DNA from: CAYOWQ01 sp964407695
GTDB lineage: Bacteria; Planctomycetota; Phycisphaerae; Phycisphaerales; SM1A02
Direction: 5' to 3'
DNA length: 64,000 bases
Assembly (NCBI GenBank): GCA_964407695.1
Contig: CAYOWQ010000006.1
Coordinates: 62,001-126,000, forward strand
Part shown: positions 52,581 to 60,503 of the stretch, piece after piece
Numbering within the stretch: the first letter of the stretch is position 1
Layout of the letters: every line of letters starts with the position of its first letter
Made by a program: the position numbers and the translations under genes
The notes under the pieces: generated by a model
The model's database searches: none
The model's input: the letters and a program-made list of their open reading frames with translations, nothing else
Told to the model about the DNA's origin: nothing

Positions 52581-53293
52581 TGCGTGTCCACGCGGATGCC
52601 GATGTGAGTACGGTCAGCACACCGCACTGGGAACTCGGGAAAGCAACCAGCGGCGATCGATTGCATCAAAGGGAGATCTGCTCCGGGATACACCTCGACC
52701 CGATACCCCTCAGAGTACAGGAGTAGGAATACGGCCAACTCTTCAAAGAGGTACTTAGCCCATGTGTCCTGCTGTCTGTCCGCCAAATCCCGCGAGTCAG
52801 TGATACCCCGTCGTTGGAGAAACGTCTGCGTCGCATAGATGGCGGCTTCGGAGAACAAGGCGCTACCTGATGCGTATGCAGTAATCGCTCCGTGAATCGA
52901 TTTGAACGCCGTTGAAGCCAGGGCTTCTTCCCAATCAAAAACACGAACAGACGTTTCTGCGTCGAGACTCGCTTGGACCTCCGACACTCTTCGCCGGAAA
53001 CGATCAACCGGCGCTCGGACCTGTGCGATAGCGGCAGATTCGGACAGTCCTTCCTCGCTCATGAGGTTCCACCGCTCAGCGAAACTGCCCTCCACAATGA
53101 CCATGTCGCGTGAGCGCTTAGATGCCCATTCGACGATCGCTTGCAGTCGGGCGCGATTGACCGAGGAGGTCGAGGGGCTGAGACCGATCCAACAAGGCAG
53201 CATTTCACGCGCAAGAAATCTGTCGGCAAGTGGGCCGTGCGTCTCTTGAGGAACGTGAACAACAGACATTGCGACGCTCTCTGGCGACAACAC
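52577..53293 (-). CDS. tRNA-dependent cyclodipeptide synthase, XYP-type
   Basis: The protein has 238 residues, normal for the family (AlbC is 239). It uses two aminoacyl-tRNAs to make a 2,5-diketopiperazine. It aligns by eye with AlbC throughout. CWIGLSPSTSSVNRARLQAI has catalytic Ser39 (Ser37 in AlbC). IVEWASKRSRDMVIVEGSFA and SAAIAQVRAPVDRFRRRVSE fit the tRNA-binding helix with its basic patch. KYLFEELAVFLLLYSEGYRV carries Tyr181 and Glu185 (AlbC Tyr178 and Glu182). VEVYPGADLP carries Tyr202-Pro203, the pair that defines the XYP subfamily, while position 42 is Thr, not the Asn of the NYQ subfamily. The amino-acid pair incorporated cannot be read off. It is coupled to a GNAT gene downstream and abuts an unknown gene upstream. 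Confidence 0.88.
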   Translation of the reverse strand: MLSPESVAMSVVHVPQETHGPLADRFLAREMLPCWIGLSPSTSSVNRARLQAIVEWASKRSRDMVIVEGSFAERWNLMSEEGLSESAAIAQVRAPVDRFRRRVSEVQASLDAETSVRVFDWEEALASTAFKSIHGAITAYASGSALFSEAAIYATQTFLQRRGITDSRDLADRQQDTWAKYLFEELAVFLLLYSEGYRVEVYPGADLPLMQSIAAGCFPEFPVRCADRTHIGIRVDTQ

Positions 53294-54661
53294 TCAATCC
53301 TCCTCTTGATCGCACTCATCCCGCACCGCTTTTTGCGAGCTGGAATCGCTAACCGAAGTCAGCGCGCCGGCTTTGGACAAACCGCCAACCATGCACTCCT
53401 CGCACATCGCTTGAAATCCCTTGTCCTTCCACAAATCAGGAATCCCTGCACCTTCCTTTACCTGCACATGGCAGAGATATTGCCCCGTGGCCAGACACTC
53501 AAGCACGCAGCCGGACGGAGCTTCTGTCAGCCCCAGTTGCCTGGCCAACCAATGCGCGGCTCTTCGTACTCGCTTGTCAATCATGTTCTTGCTCTTCTTA
53601 AGATCGTCTGTTGAGCGAGACACTGTGCCCTCTGCCACATCGGCGCAAACGAATCCATGCAGCGCTGTCCACATGACAGTCCAATCATGCGATTGGGGTA
53701 CAGCAGGATTCTGCTTCATGAGCGCACGAGTCAGAAAGAACGCGAGGAGCTGGATGCGCTGAGCCCGTTGCGCGACTGAGTTCGCCTCAATCGGGTTGGC
53801 CGACCGAGGAACACTTGAAGTGTTGAACGAGTTACTGCGTTGATCTAGTAAGCACTTGTCCCCACTTGGCCCCTTGAAACTGCCTCGCACGTCAATCGCA
53901 AACAGCGGGCTGTGCATGCTGTCAGTGGGTCCCTTTGCAGAAAACGACAGCAGTCGTTTCTGTTTGTCGAAGTCTGCGAGCACGGAACAGTTCGACAGGA
54001 CATTCCGTCGCTCGAAACTGTCGAGGCGTGACCTGCCAGAGAGCGCTTTTGCCTCGAATGCAGTTAGATAGGCCGAGGCAGGCAAGCAGGCCACCAACCG
54101 GTCGATGTGAACTAGCGGTAGTTCTCCGGCCATCCTCGCGAGGATCAGATCCGCTCGGATGTGCCTCGCGATCCAGTGAGTGCCTCGCCGCGCATTCTGC
54201 CACTCTACGGAAACTGCTTGGCTCTTGGGGATGTAGTAAAGCATGGACTTTGGGCGCAGGAGCCATGAGTGCCATATCTGAATCTTGGTGCGCCGACCAG
54301 CAAGCGGTCCAAATAGCGCCTCAAGAGGAGGTGCAACATCGGGGTCGTCGACATGAACGAGATACGGATCGAGGTGCGCAATTTCGTCCACAACCTCCGG
54401 GTGGAAGAGTGCGATGGATAGCGAGTGGTTCGGCGGCTTGGCGTAGCTTGGAGCGGACGTGGATTCACCAGCGTTCACCCCGCCGACAAATTCCGCGAAG
54501 TACAGATGCCAGCGAGCATCAGGCTCAAGATTCAGCACCACTCCAACCACGCCCGGCCCAAGCGTGAATGTGTCGCCAAAAGCTCGAAGGTTTGGCCGCA
54601 CAGCCGGTGCGAGCACTTCGCCTATGGAATGAAGCACTTCCTTTTCCACGATTGGTTCCAA
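53294..54661 (-). CDS. Unknown 455-residue protein upstream of the cyclodipeptide synthase
   Basis: The stop codon directly abuts the start of the cyclodipeptide synthase gene, so the two are on one transcript. No family is recognised. The N-terminal half mixes strands and helices (RAFGDTFTLGPGVVGVVLNL, VDEIAHLDPYLVHVDDPDVA, IQIWHSWLLRPKSMLYYIPK). The second half is mostly helical, with DWTVMWTALHGFVCADVAEG and a Cys-containing C-terminus (CVLECLATGQYLCHVQ, FQAMCEECMVGGLSK) that may bind metal. The last residues are acidic (VRDECDQEED). There is no signal peptide or membrane segment. Given its position it may tailor, bind or regulate the dipeptide, but this is only a guess. Confidence 0.7.
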   Translation of the reverse strand: MEPIVEKEVLHSIGEVLAPAVRPNLRAFGDTFTLGPGVVGVVLNLEPDARWHLYFAEFVGGVNAGESTSAPSYAKPPNHSLSIALFHPEVVDEIAHLDPYLVHVDDPDVAPPLEALFGPLAGRRTKIQIWHSWLLRPKSMLYYIPKSQAVSVEWQNARRGTHWIARHIRADLILARMAGELPLVHIDRLVACLPASAYLTAFEAKALSGRSRLDSFERRNVLSNCSVLADFDKQKRLLSFSAKGPTDSMHSPLFAIDVRGSFKGPSGDKCLLDQRSNSFNTSSVPRSANPIEANSVAQRAQRIQLLAFFLTRALMKQNPAVPQSHDWTVMWTALHGFVCADVAEGTVSRSTDDLKKSKNMIDKRVRRAAHWLARQLGLTEAPSGCVLECLATGQYLCHVQVKEGAGIPDLWKDKGFQAMCEECMVGGLSKAGALTSVSDSSSQKAVRDECDQEED

Positions 54662-54765
54662 GCGGTATCAGTTCGTGCCACATGCCAGACAATCAGCGGC
54701 ATTCTACCGGACTGCCCCGTGCAAGGAGCCGCGAGGGCAGTCGGACATTCGGAACTGCTCGGTCG

Positions 54766-56262
54766 CTATGGGGTCTCAGCCGAAACGGACCTGACCGCCT
54801 TCGATCTTCGAGCAACCGCCGGTACGGAGAGAAGCACGAACACCAGCGATGAGCCGACGAGCGCCACGACTGGCGCGTTGTACATCCAAACGGTGTGCCC
54901 GCTGAACTTGCCGTAAAGCGCGCTGGCCCATGCTCCAAGAAAGCCAACGAGTATTGAGGACCATGCAGCTACGGAGGCGTTCGACAAGCTGATTCTTCGG
55001 TGCAGGAAAATCGCGGATGCAACCGACGGAAACAGTGCCAGCTGAGCGCCGTAGATGGCGAAGATCAGCTGGACGACGTCGAACTTGAGCAATCGAAACG
55101 CCAGGAACACGAGAAACGACACGACGGCGATGATCGCGAGCGCGACACGCGAGACGCGGATTCCGCGTTTGTCGCCGACTCGATCGGGGTCGACCGCCAA
55201 TACGTCCACGACAAACATCTGTGCGGCTACAAGGAGCAGGCTGTCCGCGGTCGTGATCATGGCAGCACAAAGCCCAAGCATGAAGCCGAACAGCACTATG
55301 AGACCGAACACTCCTTGTGTTGAGAGCGAAGAAAGGATGTAGGTCATCAGTGTGCCGCTGCTGGGATCAAAGCCATGCGATCGGATGGCGATCGTGGATA
55401 TGAAACAGCCCACTACGATGAGAGTACCCCACAAGAGTAAGAAGAACGGAATGGCCTTGAGCAGACCCTTCTTTGCATCAACCTCTCCACGTGTGGAGCA
55501 CAGCCGCTGCCAAGTGCCCGAATCGCTGATCGTCGCAGGCAAGTTCATGACGACAATGCCGAGTACAAATGCCCATCCGGCGTTCCAATTCCCGAACACC
55601 GAACCGGCAATCTCCGCAATCGGCACCGGCTCAGTAGCCCGCAGCACCATCATCACGAGGAAGACTGGGAGCATGGCCACGGCGAGGACGATGAAGCGGA
55701 ACTGCCATTGTTCGGTGGCCACGATCGACCTGTACCCGCTGATCAACGAGTATCCGATGATGAACAGCAGATAAGTGAAGGAAAAGGCAAGAATCCAGTT
55801 GCCCACAAACGGTTCAAGGATTGTCACACCCACCAGCAGTTCCATGCTGAAGATCGCGACGTACCCCACGAACGTGAACACCACCGAGATCGTCCGGACC
55901 GAAGTGCTGCTGTATTGACTTCCCAAGAATGATTGCAGTGTCTGATTGGACGGGTTGCGCTGAAGGATCGCCGGCGCAGCGAGGTAGAGCAGGAAGAAGC
56001 TCGCGGCATAGGAGCCAATCGTGGTCAGGAGCGAGATTCCATAGAGCGGCGCAAGGTTGACGAGCGCGAGAATGACCGTGGCCAAACTGACGCCAGCGCT
56101 AACGGTGGAACGCGAATATGCCCCTGCTTCCAGGTATCGCGTCAGCGGGAAAAAGTCTCTGATCGAATGCACGAATCGGTGCTCGCGGATCGCGAGCGCG
56201 AAGTACAGGAGCCCAGGCAGGAGCACGGCGGCAAGGACGAGGAGAGTTGCGGCTGTAGGCAT
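54766..56262 (-). CDS. Sodium:solute symporter (SSF family) transporter
   Basis: The protein has 498 residues from the ATG at 56262 (MPTAATLLVLAAVLLPGLLY); the frame extends upstream but that part is polar and not conserved-looking. It has about 13 hydrophobic helices, the LeuT-fold SSF layout. Recognisable parts are SVSAGVSLATVILALVN-like sequence in helix 2, YLLFIIGYSLISGYRSIVAT, NWNAGWAFVLGIVVMNLPAT, and LCAAMITTADSLLLVAAQMF, where the ITTADSLL segment is the SSF signature with Na+-site Ser/Thr. SSF members take up amino acids, sugars and small anions with Na+. It is the first gene of the leftward cluster, 104 bp before the 455-aa gene, and might import a precursor or handle the cyclodipeptide. 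Confidence 0.87.
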   Translation of the reverse strand: MPTAATLLVLAAVLLPGLLYFALAIREHRFVHSIRDFFPLTRYLEAGAYSRSTVSAGVSLATVILALVNLAPLYGISLLTTIGSYAASFFLLYLAAPAILQRNPSNQTLQSFLGSQYSSTSVRTISVVFTFVGYVAIFSMELLVGVTILEPFVGNWILAFSFTYLLFIIGYSLISGYRSIVATEQWQFRFIVLAVAMLPVFLVMMVLRATEPVPIAEIAGSVFGNWNAGWAFVLGIVVMNLPATISDSGTWQRLCSTRGEVDAKKGLLKAIPFFLLLWGTLIVVGCFISTIAIRSHGFDPSSGTLMTYILSSLSTQGVFGLIVLFGFMLGLCAAMITTADSLLLVAAQMFVVDVLAVDPDRVGDKRGIRVSRVALAIIAVVSFLVFLAFRLLKFDVVQLIFAIYGAQLALFPSVASAIFLHRRISLSNASVAAWSSILVGFLGAWASALYGKFSGHTVWMYNAPVVALVGSSLVFVLLSVPAVARRSKAVRSVSAETP

Positions 56263-56387
56263 GAAGCTCGGTTCCCGATGAGACCGCCGGACGCAAGTGC
56301 TGTCCAGAAAGCTGTCTCCAACTAGATGGGATCGACAGAAAGAAGTGACAGACGCGCTCAGGGAAACCCGGTCAGGCCAGGTCGGAG

Positions 56388-56400
56388 ATTCTCGAAGAAT
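56388..56400. promoter_or_regulatory. Palindrome ATTCT-CGA-AGAAT in the divergent promoter region
   Basis: A perfect 5+3+5 palindrome lies 126 bp upstream of the SSF gene start, in the region shared with the divergent ubiquitin-like operon. It is a candidate binding site of a dimeric regulator, read by pattern only. Confidence 0.35.
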
Positions 56401-56462
56401 GCTGAGTTCTGACCGGCGTCTGCAAGTGGCAAGTTCCAGAGTGATCGGGGCAGTTCTGTCGT

Positions 56463-56533
56463 AGTCCGAGAATGAACTGTCCGCGAGGTCCGAGAATCTG
56501 TCCCGCCGGACAGCCCCATGAGGCCTCGGACAG
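56463..56533. repeat. Cluster of CTGTCC/GGACAG half-sites and GTCCGAGAAT direct repeats
   Basis: CTGTCC occurs at 56477-56482 and 56498-56503, GGACAG at 56508-56513 and 56528-56533. The inner two form a perfect hairpin with a CGCC loop. GTCCGAGAAT occurs at 56464-56473 and 56488-56497. The 516-bp gap 56263-56778 holds no gene but sits between two divergent operons, so this looks like an operator array. An 11-A tract lies further right, near 56588-56598. Confidence 0.5.
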
Positions 56534-56778
56534 TTTGGTACGGCCCCGGACAACACCAAAAACGCCACGTCCCAGAATCAGCGCCTTCTTCAAAAAAAAA
56601 AAGGGCTTGCATTGCCGGTTTGAGCGGCGGCAAGGGCTTTTCCCATCTCGCAATTACTTCAAGGCTTGGCTGCGCTGGCTGTCAGCACCATGAGGGTAGA
56701 GACAACCTCTACGCCAGACCGGCACGTCGACCGGCTACGGCGTCCAGATTCTACACCCAAGAAAAAGGAGCTGACGCA

Positions 56779-57342
56779 ATGACCAATCTTGATCTCAATC
56801 ACCTTCGACAGACCCTCCGTGAAAACGCCCAACGCGGCGACGCCCGCCCCGATGATCCGCGCCAGAAGATCGTCGTCGGCCGCGACGGGAAGATCCGCCA
56901 CGGCGATGACATCGGTGGTGCCGACCGCCGGGCGCTTTCCGAAGTCCCGCAAGAACTCTTCGCCGATGGCTGGTTCGGTGGTGACAACCGCATCTCGCGC
57001 GACCGTGATGTCGCGCGGGCAAAGCTTCCCGCCGGGACACGTGAAGTCAACGTGGATGGAACCACGGCGTTTGTCTACAGCATCAATGACGAGTTCGGCG
57101 AGACCTACACGCTGTGTGCGTACTACGACGGCGGCGAATACCAAGTCAAGGTTGTGTCGCCTGCGATCGAAAGCGAGTACGGCGTCGGCAACGCCCACAT
57201 CTTCGGCGATGGTCGCCTTTGCCTTCGGCCACCCGCGGGCGGCATGCCATCACTGGCTGATGCCTATGGGCGCAGCGTGCTTTGGGCGAACGGTTTCAGC
57301 ATTCTGCGCCGCACGGGCGAGTTTCCGTGGCCCGCACATTAA
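56779..57342 (+). CDS. Prokaryotic E2-like (ubiquitin-conjugating) protein
   Basis: The protein has 187 residues from the ATG at 56779, preceded by AAGGAG 8 nt upstream; the open frame begins further upstream in the regulatory region. The UBC-like half starts at about residue 90: strands AFVYSINDEFGETYTLCAYY and GGEYQVKVVSPAI, then the active-site segment NAHIFGDGRLCLRPPAGGMP with Cys148 and His140, and a helix YGRSVLWANGFSILRRTGEF. This is the pattern of bacterial E2 families (H-x-x-x-x-G-x-L-C-L). Residues 1-80 are polar and charged with no recognised domain. An E2 accepts the modifier from an E1 thioester; the E1 is encoded two genes downstream. The acceptor and modifier are unknown. Confidence 0.72.
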   Translation: MTNLDLNHLRQTLRENAQRGDARPDDPRQKIVVGRDGKIRHGDDIGGADRRALSEVPQELFADGWFGGDNRISRDRDVARAKLPAGTREVNVDGTTAFVYSINDEFGETYTLCAYYDGGEYQVKVVSPAIESEYGVGNAHIFGDGRLCLRPPAGGMPSLADAYGRSVLWANGFSILRRTGEFPWPAH

Positions 57343-57373
57343 CAACGTCATCGCATCAAAGGAGACAGCCCCA

Positions 57374-57757
57374 ATGGAAAACGTGCAGTCCAATCCTACG
57401 AACCGCCAACACCTCACGCCTGCGGTGTTGCCGACGGACGCCCAGTGGATGTCCGTCGGCGGCATCGACGGCTGGTACTTCTCGCTCTTCGATCCGTATG
57501 GCGACCCGTTCTCGTTCTTCGCGTGGCATGACGGGGTGGCACACCAGATCTCCTTGGTCGATCCACCGCTGGAAGACCACGCCGAAGCGGTTGGCCTGCG
57601 GATCGGCGCTGACGGTCGCCTCCAACCCTTTGGCACCTCCGGTTCGGAATCTTTCCTGACGGCGTTTACATCGGCCTTGGCGTGGCTGGCCCACCGTGCG
57701 GTTTTCGACCGTGTGGGTAGCACGAGCCGAACCGCGACTTCTTCACGGACCGCCTAA
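57374..57757 (+). CDS. Cys-less E2-like paralogue (UEV-like)
   Basis: The protein has 127 residues from the ATG at 57374 after AAAGGAGA. It aligns with residues ~98-182 of the preceding E2. WYFSLFDPYGDPFSFFAWHD matches FVYSINDEFGETYTLCAYYD. GADGRLQPFGTSGSESFLTA matches the catalytic segment, with Gln84 in place of the Cys. FTSALAWLAHRAVFDRVG matches the final helix. It is therefore a duplicated UBC-fold protein without the catalytic Cys, comparable in idea to eukaryotic UEV proteins that pair with an active E2. The Ser/Thr/Arg-rich tail is probably disordered. It lies between the E2 and the JAB-E1 fusion in one operon. Confidence 0.65.
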   Translation: MENVQSNPTNRQHLTPAVLPTDAQWMSVGGIDGWYFSLFDPYGDPFSFFAWHDGVAHQISLVDPPLEDHAEAVGLRIGADGRLQPFGTSGSESFLTAFTSALAWLAHRAVFDRVGSTSRTATSSRTA

Positions 57758-57808
57758 CCACACGCACACGTTCACAACCACGACTACACCCACAACAGGA
57801 GCAAGAAC

Positions 57809-59677
57809 ATGTTCACATTCACAGACGACGCGCTCGCTCAAGTCATCGATCAGGTGCTCATTCATCCACCGGAGCGCGGCGGCGCACTTCTCGGCCCGCC
57901 GAACGTGCCGGTGGTCACGGCCTTCCTGCTCGATCCTGACGCCGAGACCTCCACGGCCAGCTTCGTTCCATCGCGCCAGCTCACCGAGCGAGTGCGCAAG
58001 TTTGAATCCGTTTCGGGCCTGCAGCTCAAGGGCGTTCTCCATTCGCATCCCGGTGGACTTGATCGGCCGTCCGGCCCGGACCGCGTCGCCGTCGGCAAGG
58101 GGCTGGAGGCCAATCCCCATCTCGCCAACTATGTTTGTCCGATCGTCACGACTCGATCGGATGTTTTCACCTACAACAAGAACGGCACCACCAACGGTCA
58201 CAGCACCCTGGCCGACCATGAAATCCCGCTTCCTGGCGGCAAGGTCTCGTGCTTCGTCGGACGGCGTCTCCGTGGCGGTCATCTGGAACTGGTTGAGACC
58301 GCCGCAACCGTGCTGCCGGTGCGCCGCGATGCCGAGCGCGCCGCCAACCATCTTCACGCCGAATCCGTCGCAGACCTCGGCATGGTTGAGATCGAAGGCC
58401 GGACCATGCTGGCGCGGCAGATTCGTCTGGCCGGGAATGTTGAGATCACCCTTCTGTTCGGCCTGGACTACCCCGTCCGCCCGCCGGCGGTGATGCTGAG
58501 CATCGGGGATACGGACACCGAGAACCTTGATTTGAAGTGGTCTTTGAGCCAGCCAGCATCGGAACGTCTGGTCAACGCGCTGAGCGAACACTTCCGTGTT
58601 GATGGCGATGGCAATTACCGCCGCGCGTGGGGGCCGAAGAATGGCGACTCGATGACCCACGACGCCAAGGTCGGCAGCATCGCTGGCTGGACGCCGGTGG
58701 TGACAACGGCCGATGCCGACAACCGCGCTTCGGAAAAGCGCGATGCCGCGCTTGCCCGCACACGCGATCTGCTGCCGCCGGAAGTCAGCCAGAAGTTGGT
58801 GCTGGTGGTTGGCGACGGTTCCGTCGGATCGTACATCGCCGAGCAGCTTGTTCGCAGCGGAACGGGCAAGATCGCTCTGCAGGACCCCGACAACGTCGAG
58901 CTGGCCAACCTGTCGCGGAGCTGCTATCGCCTCGGCGATGTGGGGATGAAGAAGCCACACGCACTCGCCCGGCATCTTCTCAACATCAACCCGACGCTGA
59001 AAGTTGAGACACACGTCGTCGCTGTTCAGGACATGGGTGTCGCTGCCCTCGCCGATCTGGTCAGCGCCGCCGACATGATCATCGCCACGACCGATGACCC
59101 GCAGGCGCAGTTTGCCCTCAATCGGTTTGCCTACGGCTACGGCAAGCCCGCGATCTTTGTCGGCCTGTACGCCGGCGCGAAGGGCGGCGAGGTGGTGATG
59201 AGCATTCCGGACCGCACTGCATGCTTCCAGTGCGCGACCAACTTCCGCCGGTCGATGGAGCGCGAAGCGGGTGGTGTTTCACGTCGTACTGACTACGGCA
59301 GCGGTCGGCTGGTTGGCGAAGTCGCTCTCGGCGTGGACGTTCACCATGTGGCGTCAGCGGCCACGAAGCTGGCACTCTCGTTGATGCTGCCGCCGGGCAC
59401 CAAGGGTTCGCTGGCTGAGCTGGCGGAGAACGCCATCGCTGCCGGCACGCCCTACCTGCTCATGGGCATGACGCCGAACTACTGGTTCTTCAAGGACGTG
59501 TTCCATGCCACGCCCGGCCAGCATGCGTTTCAATCGATCTGGGCTGGCGTCGAGCGCGATCAGGAGTGTTCGGTGTGTGGCCTTGAAAGCGCCCGCATCG
59601 ACCCACGACAGATTCCCCTTAAGACACTGGCCACCGCCAGCATCTTGAACGCGATGGCACCCGCAGGAGGCGCTTGA
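57809..59677 (+). CDS. JAB deubiquitinase-like / E2-like / E1 (ThiF) triple-domain fusion
   Basis: The protein has 622 residues. The JAB domain (1-150) has a complete JAMM signature: Glu22 in PERGGALLG and GVLHSHPGGLDRPSGPDRVA with His78, His80, Ser88 and Asp91. The middle part (~185-270) has ITLLFGLDYPVRPPAVMLSI, the YPxxPP hallmark of the UBC fold, without a catalytic Cys. The C-terminal ~300 residues are an E1/ThiF adenylation domain: VLVVGDGSVGSYIAEQL, QDPDNVELANLSRSCYRLGD with Asp359 and Arg370, ADMIIATTDDPQAQFALN, and zinc pairs C472xxC475 and C587xxC590. One polypeptide could activate a modifier and cleave its conjugates. Its E2 partners are immediately upstream. Confidence 0.88.
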   Translation: MFTFTDDALAQVIDQVLIHPPERGGALLGPPNVPVVTAFLLDPDAETSTASFVPSRQLTERVRKFESVSGLQLKGVLHSHPGGLDRPSGPDRVAVGKGLEANPHLANYVCPIVTTRSDVFTYNKNGTTNGHSTLADHEIPLPGGKVSCFVGRRLRGGHLELVETAATVLPVRRDAERAANHLHAESVADLGMVEIEGRTMLARQIRLAGNVEITLLFGLDYPVRPPAVMLSIGDTDTENLDLKWSLSQPASERLVNALSEHFRVDGDGNYRRAWGPKNGDSMTHDAKVGSIAGWTPVVTTADADNRASEKRDAALARTRDLLPPEVSQKLVLVVGDGSVGSYIAEQLVRSGTGKIALQDPDNVELANLSRSCYRLGDVGMKKPHALARHLLNINPTLKVETHVVAVQDMGVAALADLVSAADMIIATTDDPQAQFALNRFAYGYGKPAIFVGLYAGAKGGEVVMSIPDRTACFQCATNFRRSMEREAGGVSRRTDYGSGRLVGEVALGVDVHHVASAATKLALSLMLPPGTKGSLAELAENAIAAGTPYLLMGMTPNYWFFKDVFHATPGQHAFQSIWAGVERDQECSVCGLESARIDPRQIPLKTLATASILNAMAPAGGA

Positions 59678-59678
59678 C

Positions 59679-59915
59679 GTGGACGCCTTCGCCAGCTGCA
59701 CCAGTTTCCTGATCGTCATCGGGCTCATGCTGCTTGCCCTTCGATTCGCATGGCGGGGCATCGTCGGTCGTGGCCATGACCGACGGTGCCGCGCCCACTC
59801 CGGGTTCCTCTCGCACTTCTTCACGGCCTTCCTGATTGATCTGATTCTGACTCGCCTGTTTCGAACTCGACACAACCGCCAGCGCGGCCCGCGCCGCGAC
59901 AACTGGAGCGACTAG
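59679..59915 (+). CDS. Small membrane protein in the ubiquitin-like operon
   Basis: This is a 78-residue protein starting with GTG at 59679, one base after the stop of the JAB-E1 gene. AGGAGG lies 8 nt upstream within that gene's end, which makes the start convincing. It has one clear membrane helix (CTSFLIVIGLMLLALRFAW), a basic loop and a second, weaker hydrophobic stretch (FLSHFFTAFLIDLILTRLF), ending in a basic tail. No family is recognised. Tight coupling suggests it belongs to the conjugation system, perhaps as a membrane anchor or effector. Confidence 0.65.
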   Translation: MDAFASCTSFLIVIGLMLLALRFAWRGIVGRGHDRRCRAHSGFLSHFFTAFLIDLILTRLFRTRHNRQRGPRRDNWSD

Positions 59916-59944
59916 CACCGAACTCTTCATCGATGGAGAACATC

Positions 59945-60421
59945 ATGAACAACCTCGCCAAGATTCTCGTCTTCCTCGCCGCCATCATCTTCATGCCGCT
60001 GATGTTGTGGCTGGCATTTTCATCCATTGCCCATGAGAATCAGTACCTCGCGTTGGTGCGCTCGGCGTTCATGCTGCTCGGCCTGGCGGGCATCGGCTGG
60101 GGCCTGCTCCGGTCCCGACCGACGTTGATCGTGATTGGCACTTTGCTGGTTGCGGCCGGATTCCTCACGTTCGCCGTGAACTGGGACTTCAGCGCCATTC
60201 AGGCGTCGGGATCATCCGGCCCGATCTTCGACAGACTGTGCCGCCCGGTCTTCATGAACTCGCCGGTCCAGATGTGGCACATGATCGCGTTCGGCGCGTT
60301 CATCGCCAACGCTATCCTGATCGCCCGTGGCGCACCGCCTCGCGGTTTCTACGGTGCGAATCTGGTGTTTGTCGCCGTTGCCCTCCTTGTCGCGTTTGTC
60401 CCGGTGCCTGCCGGTCACTGA
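59945..60421 (+). CDS. Four-helix membrane protein, unknown function
   Basis: The ATG at 59945 (MNNLAKILVFLAAIIFMPLM) has GGAGA 5 nt upstream; an in-frame ATG at 59933 lacks a Shine-Dalgarno. The ~158 residues form about four helices: ILVFLAAIIFMPLMLWLAFS, FMLLGLAGIGWGLLRSR with LIVIGTLLVAAGFLTFAV, MWHMIAFGAFIANAILIARG, and LVFVAVALLVAFVPVPAGH. No family is recognised. It follows the small membrane protein by 29 bp and may be its partner in the operon. The gap to the MORC-type gene (82 bp) may mark the end of this unit. Confidence 0.7.
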   Translation: MNNLAKILVFLAAIIFMPLMLWLAFSSIAHENQYLALVRSAFMLLGLAGIGWGLLRSRPTLIVIGTLLVAAGFLTFAVNWDFSAIQASGSSGPIFDRLCRPVFMNSPVQMWHMIAFGAFIANAILIARGAPPRGFYGANLVFVAVALLVAFVPVPAGH

Positions 60422-60503
60422 CACCACGCCGTCACCGGCCCGGCCTCGCCGACATCCATGATTCCCGTACAATCTCCGTTTCTCGCAGCAGGAATGCCCC
60501 ATT

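Noticed and set aside
56591..56645. A-tract plus GGGCTTGC...GCAAGGGC as a possible rho-independent terminator
   Set aside because: On neither strand does a clean stem end directly at a T-run; the pairing arms do not match fully. It may rather be part of the promoter region.
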